A stretch of DNA of 64,000 nucleotides, from positions 43,944-107,943 of the forward strand of contig NZ_BAGG01000031.1 in the NCBI RefSeq assembly GCF_000308695.1, written 5' to 3'. Below the pieces are notes generated by a model, which searched no databases, was not told the DNA's origin, and saw only the letters and a program-made list of their open reading frames with translations. Of the stretch, positions 26,393 through 34,924 are shown piece after piece. The translations under genes and the position numbers were made by a program. Source of the DNA: Nocardia takedensis NBRC 100417 (lineage in GTDB: Bacteria; Actinomycetota; Actinomycetes; Mycobacteriales; Mycobacteriaceae). Each line of letters starts with the position of its first letter. The first letter of the stretch is position 1.

Positions 26393-26614
26393 GTGGCAAG
26401 GGATACCGAGCGGATCGAGCGGGACATCGAGGAGGCCCGCGCCCGGCTCGCGAGCACGCTCGACGAGATCGCGGTGCGCGCCGATCCGCAGCGGATCGCG
26501 AACGACACCAAGCATCTGGTGGTGGCCAAGCTGAACGAGCCGAAGATCAAGTACAGCCTGATCGGCGCGGGAGCGGTCGTGGTCGGGTTGGTGCTGGTCA
26601 AGCTGTTCCGCTGA
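26393..26614 (+). CDS. DUF3618 family small membrane protein
   Basis: 73 residues. The N-terminal half is a charged helix (RIERDIEEARARLASTLDEIAVRADPQRI), the typical DUF3618 start, and the C-terminus is one membrane helix (YSLIGAGAVVVGLVLVKLF). GTG at 26393 has ACAGGAGG 8 nt upstream. The family's role is not known; the position next to bcp matches M. tuberculosis Rv2520c. Confidence 0.85.
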   Translation: MARDTERIERDIEEARARLASTLDEIAVRADPQRIANDTKHLVVAKLNEPKIKYSLIGAGAVVVGLVLVKLFR

Positions 26615-26631
26615 CCGAACCCCGAACAAAA

Positions 26632-26667
26632 AACACCCGGTGCGGCGCATTCGCCACACCGGGTGTT
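26632..26667. terminator. Hairpin terminator
   Basis: 11-bp arms AACACCCGGTG and CACCGGGTGTT with a 14-nt loop, preceded by an A run (AAAAAA) that becomes a U run on the minus strand. It lies between the convergent DUF3618 and excalibur genes and should work for the leftward gene. Confidence 0.8.
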
Positions 26668-26683
26668 CTCGTTTTCGGTGGTA

Positions 26684-26977
26684 TCAGACCGTCGGGCAGG
26701 CGAATCCGTCGCCGTCGGGATCCAGGTGCGGTCCGTAGCCGGGCTCGCCGCGGAACAAGGGGGCGCGACCTGCCGCTCGGGCGTCGTCGCAGTTGTTGAA
26801 GGCGCCTCCCGCGGAACCGGTCTGGGTGAGACCGGCCGAACCGGTCGCGGCCACGCCGGTGTCGATGGCGGAGGAGCCCGTCCCCGCCGAACCGGTGGGG
26901 ACGGCCATGGCGACCGGGGCCGCGAGCAGGGTCAACCCCGCCGCGGCGGCGCTGACGGTGAGCCGGCGAACGTTCAT
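26684..26977 (-). CDS. Secreted excalibur calcium-binding domain protein
   Basis: 97 residues: Sec signal peptide (MNVRRLTVSAAAAGLTLLAAPVAMA), a Ser/Gly/Thr-rich linker, and a C-terminal excalibur domain (FNNCDDARAAGRAPLFRGEPGYGPHLDPDGDGFAC) with the DxDxDG calcium loop and two cysteines likely joined by a disulphide. The domain usually ends in CE; here it ends CPTV. The role is probably extracellular; the partner is unknown. Confidence 0.85.
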   Translation of the reverse strand: MNVRRLTVSAAAAGLTLLAAPVAMAVPTGSAGTGSSAIDTGVAATGSAGLTQTGSAGGAFNNCDDARAAGRAPLFRGEPGYGPHLDPDGDGFACPTV

Positions 26978-27220
26978 GAATTCCTCTGTGTCTGCTGTGA
27001 TGGTTGTGGCGTCTGGGTCGGGCGACGCCGCCTCCACCTTCGTGACGTGCCGTCCACTTGTCAACCGCGCGGTCCGGGATCGAGGGCCGCGCGGGCGGTT
27101 TCGCGACCGCGCGCCGGTTGTCGGGAGGTGTGCGTCACGGTGTCCGCGCGGCCGGGGTATCCGGGGGCGCGACCGGACCGGGCGTTCGGGGGATCGTGGA
27201 CATGGGCCGTGGTCCGACCG

Positions 27221-27240
27221 TTAGTGTCCATGTCAACTAA
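27221..27240. promoter_or_regulatory. Putative MarR operator
   Basis: Dyad TTAGT-N3-CATG-N3-ACTAA directly upstream of the MarR gene, of the size and A/T-rich arms seen in autoregulated MarR promoters. Confidence 0.55.
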
Positions 27241-27261
27241 ATGAGGGTTAGGATCAATCTC

Positions 27262-27732
27262 GTGGTGCAGTGGTTGAGCGATGACGAGCAGCGGACCTGG
27301 CAGGCCTATGTGCGGCTGCGGCAGCGGTTGGACGCGGCGCTGGCCGCCGGGTTGGCGCGCGACGGCCTGTCCTGGGCCGACTACGAACTGCTCGTCGCGC
27401 TCTCGGCCGCACCCGGTGACTGTCTGCGCGCCAAGGATCTGGCCGCCGAGGTGTGCTGGGAGAAGAGCAGACTCTCGAAACATCTGGCGCGCATGGCCTC
27501 TCGCGGTCTGGTGGAGCGCACCCCCGCCGCCGACGACGCCAGGGGCATCCTGGTCCGGCTCACCCCGCACGGCCGCGAGGCCATCGAACGGGCCGCGCCC
27601 AACCACGTCGAATTGGTGCGCGCGCTGTTCATCGAACCGATGACCGCCGAGGAAGCCGAATCGCTGCGCTCCTTCGCCGACCGTGTCGTCCCGCAGGCCG
27701 AACAGGCCTCGACGCTGGACGGCGCGCGCTGA
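27262..27732 (+). CDS. MarR-family transcriptional regulator
   Basis: 156 residues from GTG 27262 (an in-frame ATG lies at 27241; the GTG is preferred because GGTTAGGA lies about 7 nt before it). Winged helix: LRAKDLAAEVCWEKSRLSKHLARMASRGLVERTPAADDARGILVRLTPHGREAIE, including the wing Asp-Arg pattern. Helices at both ends form the dimer interface. Probably autorepressed through the dyad just upstream. No obvious target gene is adjacent. Confidence 0.88.
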   Translation: MVQWLSDDEQRTWQAYVRLRQRLDAALAAGLARDGLSWADYELLVALSAAPGDCLRAKDLAAEVCWEKSRLSKHLARMASRGLVERTPAADDARGILVRLTPHGREAIERAAPNHVELVRALFIEPMTAEEAESLRSFADRVVPQAEQASTLDGAR

Positions 27733-28053
27733 TCAGTCCGCCGCCCACGGCTTGACCGGCGGTTTGACCCAGAGGATCTTCTCCGCGGCGTGCGGGCGAC
27801 CGGTCGCGGGATGATCGGGGTTGCGCAGCGCCCACGCCGACTTCTCGGTCAGCAGATCCGCGACCGCGGTCCAGGTCTCTTCCGTGCTCGGCGGATTGGT
27901 GTCCGCGGCCCTGGCCAGCTTGCGCCGGGCGGCGGCGGGCAGGGCGAGCAGTTCGGCCGCGTCGATGTCGCGGTCCCACAGGTAAGCGGCCAAGCGGCGC
28001 GCCTTCTCGGCGCGGCGGCTGACCGACGCGTCGGTGTGCGCGTAATCGGCCAC
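27733..28053 (-). CDS. Hypothetical protein, 106 residues
   Basis: Unrecognised. Charged, helical N-terminus (SVSRRAEKARRLAAYLWDRDIDAAELLALPAAARRKLARAADTNPPSTEETWTAVADLL), then a short basic tail ending KPPVKPWAAD. No signal peptide or membrane segment. The frame runs to the base after the MarR stop, and TAGGAT lies 7 nt before the GTG at 28053, which supports expression as a leaderless gene. Confidence 0.65.
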   Translation of the reverse strand: MADYAHTDASVSRRAEKARRLAAYLWDRDIDAAELLALPAAARRKLARAADTNPPSTEETWTAVADLLTEKSAWALRNPDHPATGRPHAAEKILWVKPPVKPWAAD

Positions 28054-28060
28054 GGCGGTG

Positions 28061-28066
28061 ATCCTA
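28061..28066 (-). promoter_or_regulatory. Putative leaderless -10 box
   Basis: TAGGAT on the minus strand, 7 nt before the GTG at 28053. Confidence 0.4.
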
Positions 28067-28134
28067 GACGGGGCCGACCCCCGGTCCCGATCGGGTGCGA
28101 TCGGTCCGGGGGTCGGAATGCCGGGGATGACGGA

Positions 28135-28758
28135 TCAGTACGCGCTGTTGACGTTGTCCATCGAGCCGTAGCGGTGCGCGGCGTAGTTGCAGGCCGCGAC
28201 GATGTTGGAGACCGGGTTCCACACGTCGAACGCGGTGCCTTCCACGTGGTAGGCGGCGAAGGTGGGGTCGATCACCTGGAGCAGGCCCTTGGACGGGATG
28301 CCCATCGCGGCGTTGGAGTCCCACAGGTTGATGGCCTGGGGGTTGCCGGTGGACTCGCGCATGATGTTGCGGTGGATGCCCTCGTAGGTGCCCGGGATGC
28401 CCTTGGCGGACATGATGTCGAGCGCCTGACGGATCCAGCCGTCGAGGTTGTCGGCGTAGACCGGGGCGGGCGGAGCGGGGGCCGGCATCGGGGCGGGGAC
28501 CGCCTCGGGAGCGGGCGCCGGGGCCGCCTCGGGGGCGGGAGCCGCGATCGCCTCGGCGGCGGGCGCGGGGGCGGCAGCCTGCACGGCGGCCACGGGCTGT
28601 TCGTCGGCGACGACGGCGGGGCGAGCGGAGGCGCTCTCATCGGCCATCGACACGGCGGAGGAGGCCGCGACGGCAATGATCCCCGCGGCGGCCACGGCGA
28701 AGGTGAAGCCTTCGCGGGCGGTGGTGCGGCGAATACGAGAAAAGCGTCCTGCGAGCAT
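28135..28758 (-). CDS. Secreted lytic-transglycosylase-like (SLT fold) protein
   Basis: 207 residues with an N-terminal hydrophobic signal or anchor (FTFAVAAAGIIAVAASSAVSMA), an Ala/Pro-rich linker (about residues 55-95) and a C-terminal SLT/goose-lysozyme-like domain: WIRQALDIMSAKGIP, the catalytic-type glutamate in MRESTGNPQAINLWDSNA, and GIPSKGLLQVIDPTFAAYH. It should cleave peptidoglycan glycan strands during growth, a role like that of Rpf proteins. ATG 28758 has GAAGAAGGA upstream. The gene has a long structured leader and a distal CRP-like site, as described for mycobacterial rpfA. Confidence 0.87.
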   Translation of the reverse strand: MLAGRFSRIRRTTAREGFTFAVAAAGIIAVAASSAVSMADESASARPAVVADEQPVAAVQAAAPAPAAEAIAAPAPEAAPAPAPEAVPAPMPAPAPPAPVYADNLDGWIRQALDIMSAKGIPGTYEGIHRNIMRESTGNPQAINLWDSNAAMGIPSKGLLQVIDPTFAAYHVEGTAFDVWNPVSNIVAACNYAAHRYGSMDNVNSAY

Positions 28759-28869
28759 TGCGATGATTCCTTCTTCGGGGACTTGGTACCGATCGGCCGT
28801 GGATGGGCAGCGTCGATCAGGGGCGAGCGCCGTCGGGCGGACACTCACCGTTCGAGCAGATGTGCTGTT

Positions 28870-29140
28870 GTGTGATTTTTTTGTGAGGGGGCGAATGCCT
28901 CCCTGACAGCACGCCGTTCTTGCGGCGGGTGTCTGCCTGCGCGCTCCGCGCGTTCCCGCTTCGGGAACTCCACGACGAGGTGGATTCAGGCGGAGGGTGG
29001 GGATCGAGTATCCGAGCGCCGGATACACTCAGCGACCGATAGGAAGTCCTTGCGGGCTCCTGCGGCCGTTTTCCCGAATGCGAGTTGATAACTCCTCGGT
29101 CCAACCAAACCTCAGGTCTGTTCAACGACCTGATTGCAGA
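28870..29140 (-). promoter_or_regulatory. Structured 5' leader, candidate ydaO-type c-di-AMP riboswitch
   Basis: On the minus strand, between a TACCGT -10 box (29147-29152) and the SLT gene, several perfect hairpins follow each other: CAGGTC arms (29113-29132), GTATCCG/CGGATAC (29008-29026), CCAC/GTGG (28970-28983), GTTCCCG/CGGGAAC (28952-28968), CGCG/CGCG (28940-28950) and CGCCG/GCGGCG (28912-28927), ending in GCTGTCAGGGAGG. ydaO riboswitches precede rpf and other cell-wall hydrolase genes in actinobacteria, and short blocks such as GCCTGAATCC resemble the ydaO core. I could not fold or score it, so the class is tentative. Confidence 0.4.
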
Positions 29141-29261
29141 ATGGTCACGGTAGTTGAACGCAGGGTGAACGAAAAGTTAATCCAAGGTGCTGGCGATCTT
29201 GGAAAGCCCAGGTTGAGAACAAAACCAGGGGCTTATGCAGGGGGTTTGCCACTAAACCTTA

Positions 29262-29277
29262 TGTGGCCCACATCACA
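29262..29277. promoter_or_regulatory. CRP/GlxR-like site
   Basis: TGTGGCCCACATCACA agrees with the TGTG-N8-CACA frame of the actinobacterial CRP consensus (9 of the 10 most conserved bases by eye). It lies about 110 bp upstream of the putative -10 box of the SLT gene. CRP control of rpfA is established in mycobacteria; the link here is inference. Confidence 0.45.
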
Positions 29278-29854
29278 GAACTTTCCGCGTGACGCGCGCC
29301 ATTTGCCCGTCGATTGCCCGAAAAGGCTGTCCGTTTTGTGATTGCTGATGTCGCGCGGTCACCATGCCGTTACGGTGCCGAGTCCGTACCGTGCCGCGAG
29401 CGCCCGGATAACGGTGATCGTGACCTGGGCTACACCCGCCGGGACCTGTGGGCGGTCCGCGGAGCGGCCGTGTGGCCGGTTGCGGGAGCCGCCGACGTCA
29501 CCGTGACAGGCCGGGTGTCCCTCGGCGTGGGCGCGTGGGGGAGGGACGTCCCGAAGGGCGGCCAGCGCGTCGGGCGGGCGCAGGTGGTGGCGTCGGATGG
29601 ACGCAAGCGGTGCCGGCGACGCGGGCGGAGACTACGACCGTACGGGGATGACGTGCGGCACAGTGGTTTTCACCGGCTCGGAAAGCTGAGGGCCATGTCG
29701 ATGTCCGGGAGAGATCACGATTTCGGCGCAGCATGGGCGGCAGTGCGAACCGAACGGTCGGGATTTCGTATGCTTCGAGATCAGCGATATCGACGAGCGA
29801 CACGAATCGGGAGTGACCACCGCGTTTCCGCTGGTGACGGGAGGTTGTGAAGTG
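29278..29854. other. Gap with no recognisable gene
   Basis: About 580 bp between the SLT promoter region and tRNA-Lys. One open frame on the plus strand (from about 29314) has the composition of non-coding GC-rich DNA and no ribosome site. No repeats or RNA genes were noticed. Confidence 0.5.
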
Positions 29855-29927
<73 letters not shown>

Positions 29928-30260
29928 TTGCCCCGTGTTCCGGTGCGGGACAAACAGTAACAGGCGGAGGGCGCAGAAGTGAAATCGCCTGCTGAGCGGG
30001 CCGAACACGCGGTGTGCGGCACTGTTCACATCCGGGCGCGTCGGTGTTAACACCGACCGCCGTCGCGTTGATCTACCGGGGTGAGGTCCGATTCGGGCGG
30101 TATGACTTTCGCCTTGGAACGGGTCCCGCTCGGCCGGCACAATGTTGGTCGTGGCCTCGACCGATCCCGCCGGCGCGGTGGGTTGAGCGCAATTTATTTC
30201 GGTTGGATCCGAAGCCATCGGCGTCTGCGCAGGACGTCGTGATGTGAAACGGGGTTGATT
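29928..30260. other. Promoter-containing gap upstream of the L,D-transpeptidase
   Basis: About 330 bp between the divergent tRNA-Lys and ldt genes. It must hold both promoters; no convincing -35/-10 pair, dyad or small gene could be picked out by eye. Confidence 0.4.
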
Positions 30261-31478
30261 ATGAGCGTTGGTCGAGGTAGAGCCGGTCGATCGATGCGCG
30301 CACTGGCCGCACCGGTCGCCTTGCTCGCGGTGCTCACGCTCGCGCTGTCGGCGTGTTCATCCACACAGGACAATTCGGCCACGGCCGTGGCGATCGATCG
30401 GAACCCGATCACCGAGTTGATCAAGCCCAAGCTCATGTCCCCGGTCAAGGACGGTGACGTCGGCGTGTCGCCCGGCATGCCGATGAAGTTCGCCGTGGAG
30501 GACGGGCAGTTCACCACTGTGACGTTGGTCAACCCGCAGAACCAGCCGGTGGCGGGCAAGCTCGCCGCCGACGGGCGCAGTTGGGAGACCACCGAGGTCC
30601 TCGGCTACGGCAAGACCTACACCCTCACCGCGCAGGCGATCGGCCTCGGCGGCGCGAACTCCACGTCGCTGCGCTTCACCACCAGTTCCCCGCAGAACCA
30701 GACCCACCCGTACCTGATCCCCGGCGAGGGCGAAGTGGTCGGCATCGGTCAGCCGGTGGCGGTGCAGTTCGATGAGAACATCCCCGACCGCAAGGCCGCC
30801 CAGGACGCCATCGAGATCACCACCGAGCCCGCGGTGGAGGGCGCGTTCTACTGGGTGAACAATCGCGAGGTGCGCTGGCGGCCCGAACATTTCTGGACCC
30901 CGGGCACCAAGGTCACCATCAACGTCAACGTCTACGGCAAGAACCTCGGCAACGGCCTCTACGGCCAGGACAATCTGACCTCGCACTTCGTCATCGGCGA
31001 CGCGACGGTGTTCACCGCCGACGACAACACCAAGCAGGTCGTGGTCGAGCAGAACGGCCAGGTCGTCAAGACCATGCCGACCTCGATGGGCAAGGACAGC
31101 ACGCCCACCGACAACGGGATCTACATCGTCGCCGACCGGCACGAGAAGATCATCATGGACTCCTCGACCTACGGTGTCGCGGTGAACTCCGCCGACGGCT
31201 ACCGCACGCCGGTCGACTTCGCGACGCGACTGTCCTACAGCGGCATCTTCTTCCACTCCGCGCCGTGGTCGGTGGGCGCGCAGGGCTACTCCAACACCAG
31301 CCACGGCTGCCTGAACCTGAGTCCGGCCGACGCGCAGTGGGTGTTCCAGAACGCCAAGCGCGGCGACATCACCATCGTCAAGAACACCGTGGGCGGCACG
31401 CTGTCCGGCGTGGACGGCCTCGGCGACTGGAACATCCCGTGGCCGGAATGGAAGGCGGGCAACGCCGACATCGGCTGA
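30261..31478 (+). CDS. L,D-transpeptidase lipoprotein
   Basis: Makes 3-3 (L,D) cross-links in peptidoglycan outside the membrane. 405 residues: lipoprotein signal peptide with lipobox LSAC (lipidated Cys32), two Ig-like domains (about 55-140 and 145-250) and the YkuD catalytic domain. The active site is intact: His in FFHSAPW and the SHGCLN motif with nucleophile Cys350. The layout matches mycobacterial LdtB/LdtMt2-type enzymes, and the genomic position matches Rv2518c. A hairpin terminator follows immediately. The start is taken at ATG 30261; a TTG lies two codons upstream. Confidence 0.94.
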   Translation: MSVGRGRAGRSMRALAAPVALLAVLTLALSACSSTQDNSATAVAIDRNPITELIKPKLMSPVKDGDVGVSPGMPMKFAVEDGQFTTVTLVNPQNQPVAGKLAADGRSWETTEVLGYGKTYTLTAQAIGLGGANSTSLRFTTSSPQNQTHPYLIPGEGEVVGIGQPVAVQFDENIPDRKAAQDAIEITTEPAVEGAFYWVNNREVRWRPEHFWTPGTKVTINVNVYGKNLGNGLYGQDNLTSHFVIGDATVFTADDNTKQVVVEQNGQVVKTMPTSMGKDSTPTDNGIYIVADRHEKIIMDSSTYGVAVNSADGYRTPVDFATRLSYSGIFFHSAPWSVGAQGYSNTSHGCLNLSPADAQWVFQNAKRGDITIVKNTVGGTLSGVDGLGDWNIPWPEWKAGNADIG

Positions 31479-31490
31479 TCCGGAGACGAG

Positions 31491-31526
31491 AAAAGGCTCC
31501 TCGCGCGCGGCGCGGGGAGCCTTTTT
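31491..31526 (+). terminator. Rho-independent-type terminator of the L,D-transpeptidase gene
   Basis: Stem AAAAGGCTCC with GGAGCCTTTT around a GC-rich loop, ending in TTTTT, 12 bp after the stop codon. Confidence 0.85.
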
Positions 31527-31538
31527 CGTCGGCCGGTG

Positions 31539-31832
31539 TCAGTCGGGGATGTTCGGCCCCGGGGTGCCCGGGCAGGTGAGATTGGCGTTCATGGCGCTGC
31601 CGATCGCCGCGCACAGCAGCGGACCGCCGAAGATGAGCCGTTCCAGGCCCGGCGCGGACCCCGAGTCACCGGACCCGGTGGTGGTCGCGCCCCCGGAGGA
31701 CCCCGCGGAGAACCCCGTGGTGACCGATCCTGACCCGGAATCGACGACGGGGGCGACAACAGCCGCCGTGGCGGCGGAGGAGCCGAGCAGTGAGCCCGCT
31801 CCGACAAGAGCGGCGATGACCGCGGAACGCAT
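31539..31832 (-). CDS. Small secreted protein, 97 residues
   Basis: Unrecognised. Signal peptide (MRSAVIAALVGAGSLLGSSAATA), then a Ser/Gly/Thr-rich stretch and a C-terminal segment LERLIFGGPLLCAAIGSAMNANLTCPGTPGPNIPD with two cysteines that could pair. It shares the Ser/Gly/Thr-rich style of the excalibur protein at 26684. It faces the L,D-transpeptidase gene across a terminator. Probably exported; function unknown. Confidence 0.65.
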   Translation of the reverse strand: MRSAVIAALVGAGSLLGSSAATAAVVAPVVDSGSGSVTTGFSAGSSGGATTTGSGDSGSAPGLERLIFGGPLLCAAIGSAMNANLTCPGTPGPNIPD

Positions 31833-32009
31833 CACGAACTTGCTGTCTTTCTGGTCGCACAATGAGCGGGCGACACGGCTTCGCCCGCGACGGAAGTCTA
31901 CGGACCCCACGGCGATCTGTACCACTTTCTGGCCATCTTGCGTTTCACAGCACACCCGAGCGGACCGTACACAGTGACACAGCACAGGGCGGACCCGGAG
32001 AAACGAAGG

Positions 32010-32040
32010 AGGCCCAGGTCGGGGGTGCCGACCTGGGCCT
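32010..32040 (-). terminator. Hairpin after tRNA-His
   Basis: 13-bp arms around GGCCCAGGTCGG/CCGACCTGGGCC, just beyond the 3' end of tRNA-His on the minus strand; likely tRNA transcript terminator although the T run is weak. Confidence 0.65.
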
Positions 32041-32045
32041 CTCGG

Positions 32046-32119
32046 GGTGAGTGACGGGACTCGAACCCGCGACAGCCAGGATCACAACCTGGTGCTCTAC
32101 CAACTGAACTACACTCACC
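32046..32119 (-). tRNA. tRNA-His (anticodon GUG)
   Basis: Complete cloverleaf on the minus strand: acceptor GTGAGTG/CACTCAC with the extra G at position -1 opposite the discriminator C, as required for tRNA-His; anticodon stem CCAGG/CCTGG with loop TTGTGAT; T-loop TTCGAGT. It lies next to orn, as in M. tuberculosis. Confidence 0.95.
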
Positions 32120-32173
32120 ATCGCCGGCGAATCACCGGCGCGCTCGATACTAGCGTGTCACCCCGGCCGAACC

Positions 32174-32827
32174 CTAATCGGCGTCCGGTGCGCCGCCTTC
32201 GCGCGAGGTGAGCCGGTCTTTGTCGGCGGCGCGGGCGAGTTCGTTCGCGACGGCGGCGATCTCGGTGGTGGAGGGGCCGGGTGCGGTCACGAACGCGGTG
32301 CGCCGGTAGTACTCGAGTTCGCGGATGGATTCCTTGATATCGGCGAGCGCGCGGTGGGTCAGACCCTTTTCCGGCTGACCGAAATAGATGCGCGGATACC
32401 AGCGGCGACACAGTTCCTTGATGGAACTGACATCGATCATCCGGTAGTGCAGATGGGTGTCGAGTGCGGGCATGTCCCTGGCGATGAATCCGCGGTCGGT
32501 GGCGATCGAATTTCCGGCCAGCGGAACAGTTCCCGGCGCGGGCGCGAATTGCCGGACATAGTCGAGGACCTGTTGTTCGGCTTCGGCCAGGGTGACGGTG
32601 GACCGGCGGACCTCCTCGGTCAGCCCGGAGCGCGCGTGCATGTCGGCGACCACCGCGGGCATCGCGGCCAGCGCCTCGTCGTCGGCGTGGATCACGATGT
32701 CCACGCCGTCGCCGAGGATGTTGAGATCGCTGTCGGTCACCAGCGCGGCGACCTCGATCAGTTTGTCGCTGTCGAGGCGCAGCCCCGTCATTTCACAATC
32801 CATCCACACCACAAGTTTGTCCGACAC
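32174..32827 (-). CDS. orn: Oligoribonuclease
   Basis: 3'-5' exoribonuclease of the DEDDh family that finishes RNA decay by degrading di- to pentaribonucleotides. 217 residues: first acidic pair in [20 protein letters not shown] for the second, and [11 protein letters not shown] with the His and last Asp of the active site. GTG at 32827 restores the usual N-terminus [14 protein letters not shown] and has TAAGGT 7 nt upstream, a leaderless arrangement. Slightly longer C-terminus than E. coli Orn, normal for actinobacteria. Confidence 0.96.
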   Translation of the reverse strand: MSDKLVVWMDCEMTGLRLDSDKLIEVAALVTDSDLNILGDGVDIVIHADDEALAAMPAVVADMHARSGLTEEVRRSTVTLAEAEQQVLDYVRQFAPAPGTVPLAGNSIATDRGFIARDMPALDTHLHYRMIDVSSIKELCRRWYPRIYFGQPEKGLTHRALADIKESIRELEYYRRTAFVTAPGPSTTEIAAVANELARAADKDRLTSREGGAPDAD

Positions 32828-32834
32828 CCGGGAC

Positions 32835-32840
32835 ACCTTA
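32835..32840 (-). promoter_or_regulatory. Putative leaderless -10 box of orn
   Basis: TAAGGT on the minus strand, 7 nt before the GTG start. Confidence 0.45.
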
Positions 32841-33020
32841 CTGGGTTCGATTTGTCGGGCGAGCCAAGTCGCGGCGGGCGTCACCGGGTCGGTGAGCGCC
32901 GGTACCGATATCGGCGGGGATAGGCTTTCGGGGAAGTTCGGCCCAGGTTGTGTTCCACGGCGTTTCCCACGACGACGAATCCCGCGCACGCGGGAGCGAG
33001 AACCACACGGAGGACGTGCC

Positions 33021-34832
33021 ATGAGCGAGGATTCCGCGGCGGATCGGCAGGAGACGGGCGCGTCCTCGGCGCGGGAGAAGGCGCAGGCCGCCCGGGCGGC
33101 GGCGTTGGAGGCGGCGCGCAAGGCCGCCGAGGCGCAGGCCGCCGCCGAGGCGGCCGAGCGGGACCTGCTCGCCCAAGAGGCGGCGGTCGCGACCGGGGTG
33201 GACGGGATCGGCGCGGTGCGGGCCGCCGAACAGGCAGAACGGGCGTCGGAGGACGCGGGCGCGGCGGATGAGCGGCGCAGCGCGGCCGAAGCCGACCTCG
33301 CGGCCGCGGACGCGACCTTGGCTCGGGAGATCGCCGACGGTTACGCGGTGACGGGCGCGGCGCTGGAATTGGGGACGGTGGTCGTGGACGGGCGGGTCGA
33401 CCCGTCGGCGCGCGTGCGGATTCCGCTGGCCACGCTCAACCGGCACGGCTTGGTCGCGGGCGCGACGGGCACCGGTAAGACCAAGACCCTCCAGGGGATC
33501 GCGGAGCAGTTGTCGGCGGCGGGCGTCCCGGTGGTGCTGGCCGATGTGAAGGGCGATCTGGCGGGATTGTCGCGTCCGGGGGTCGCCGACGACCGGATCA
33601 CGGCCCGCGCGGCCGAGACCGGCGCGTCGGACTGGACGCCCACCGCTTTTCCCACCGAATTCGTCTCGCTGGGCGCCGACGGTGTGGGCGTGCCGATCCG
33701 CGCGACGGTGACCTCGTTCGGTCCGGTCCTGATGAGCAAGGTGCTCGGCCTGAACGAGACCCAGGAGTCCACGTTGGGGTTGATCTTCCACTGGGCCGAC
33801 AGCCAGGGGTTGGCGCTGCTGGATCTGAAGGATCTGCGGGCGGTCATCACCCACCTGACCAGTCCCGAGGGCAAACAGGACCTGAAGGGGATCGGCGGGG
33901 TGTCGGCGGCGACGGCGGGGGTGATCCTGCGGGCGCTGGTGAATCTGGAGGCCGAGGGCGGGCAGACGTTCTTCGGCGAACCGGAACTCGACCCGGCGGA
34001 TCTGGTGCGCCTCTCGGGGGAGCGGGGCGTGATCACGCTGTTCGAGTTGGGCGCGCAGGCCGCCCGGCCGGTGATGTTCTCCACGTTCCTGATGTGGGTG
34101 CTGGCCGATCTGTTCCAGACCCTGCCCGAGGTCGGCGACATCGATCGGCCGAAGCTGGTGTTCCTCTTCGATGAGGCCCACCTGCTGTTCTCGGACGCCT
34201 CGAAGGCGTTCCTGGACCAGGTCGAGCAGACGGTGAAGCTGATCCGTTCCAAGGGCGTCGGGGTGTTGTTCTGCACCCAGTTGCCCACCGACATCCCGAA
34301 TCCGGTGCTCTCGCAGTTGGGCGCGCGGATCCAGCACGCGTTGCGCGCGTTCACCCCCGACGATCAGAAGGCGCTGTCCAAGACGGTGCGCACCTATCCG
34401 AAGACCTCGATCTACGACCTGGAGCAGGCGCTGACCTCGTTGGGCACCGGTGAGGCGATCGTGACGGTGCTCTCCGAGCACGGCGCGCCGACCCCGGTGG
34501 CCTGGACCAGGATCGCGCCGCCGCGCTCGCTGATGGAGGCGATCGGCGCGGACGCCATCCGCTCGGCGGCGTTGACCAGCGCGTTGGCGGCCAAGTACAG
34601 GCACAGCATCGATCGGGAGTCGGCCTACGAGATCCTGAGCCGCAAGATCGAGGCGGCCGCCGAACCGGCCGCGCAGGCGCCGCCCGTGCCGGGTCGTCCG
34701 ACGGCCGAGGAGGATTCGGCCGCCGAGCGCATCATGCGCAATCCGGCGGTGAAGAGTTTCCTGCGTTCGGCGGCGAGCGCGGCGGGCCGCGAGATCAGCC
34801 GCAGCCTGTTCGGCACCCGCAAGCGGCGCTAG
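33021..34832 (+). CDS. HerA/DUF853-type helicase-like ATPase
   Basis: 603 residues. Residues about 10-110 are an Ala/Glu/Arg-rich coiled coil; then the DUF853 ATPase core with Walker [10 protein letters not shown] (about 148), [14 protein letters not shown], Walker [12 protein letters not shown] (about 380) and [21 protein letters not shown]. Members are ring ATPases related to HerA/FtsK; the cellular role of the actinobacterial branch (Rv2510c type) is not established. ATG at 33021 with GGAGGA upstream. Divergent from orn, the order conserved in M. tuberculosis. Confidence 0.9.
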   Translation: MSEDSAADRQETGASSAREKAQAARAAALEAARKAAEAQAAAEAAERDLLAQEAAVATGVDGIGAVRAAEQAERASEDAGAADERRSAAEADLAAADATLAREIADGYAVTGAALELGTVVVDGRVDPSARVRIPLATLNRHGLVAGATGTGKTKTLQGIAEQLSAAGVPVVLADVKGDLAGLSRPGVADDRITARAAETGASDWTPTAFPTEFVSLGADGVGVPIRATVTSFGPVLMSKVLGLNETQESTLGLIFHWADSQGLALLDLKDLRAVITHLTSPEGKQDLKGIGGVSAATAGVILRALVNLEAEGGQTFFGEPELDPADLVRLSGERGVITLFELGAQAARPVMFSTFLMWVLADLFQTLPEVGDIDRPKLVFLFDEAHLLFSDASKAFLDQVEQTVKLIRSKGVGVLFCTQLPTDIPNPVLSQLGARIQHALRAFTPDDQKALSKTVRTYPKTSIYDLEQALTSLGTGEAIVTVLSEHGAPTPVAWTRIAPPRSLMEAIGADAIRSAALTSALAAKYRHSIDRESAYEILSRKIEAAAEPAAQAPPVPGRPTAEEDSAAERIMRNPAVKSFLRSAASAAGREISRSLFGTRKRR

Positions 34833-34924
34833 GCGCCCGCGCGCGGCGATAGGTCCTGCGCGACGGCTACATTCGGCAGGTCGGCCATCTCGCCGGCGAC
34901 CACGGCCTGTCGGAGGGAGTCACG

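Noticed and set aside
28880..28905. GGGAGGC/GCCCCC hairpin as a rho-independent terminator of the leader
   Set aside because: On the transcribed (minus) strand it is followed by A residues rather than U, so it does not fit an intrinsic terminator; it may still be part of the leader fold.
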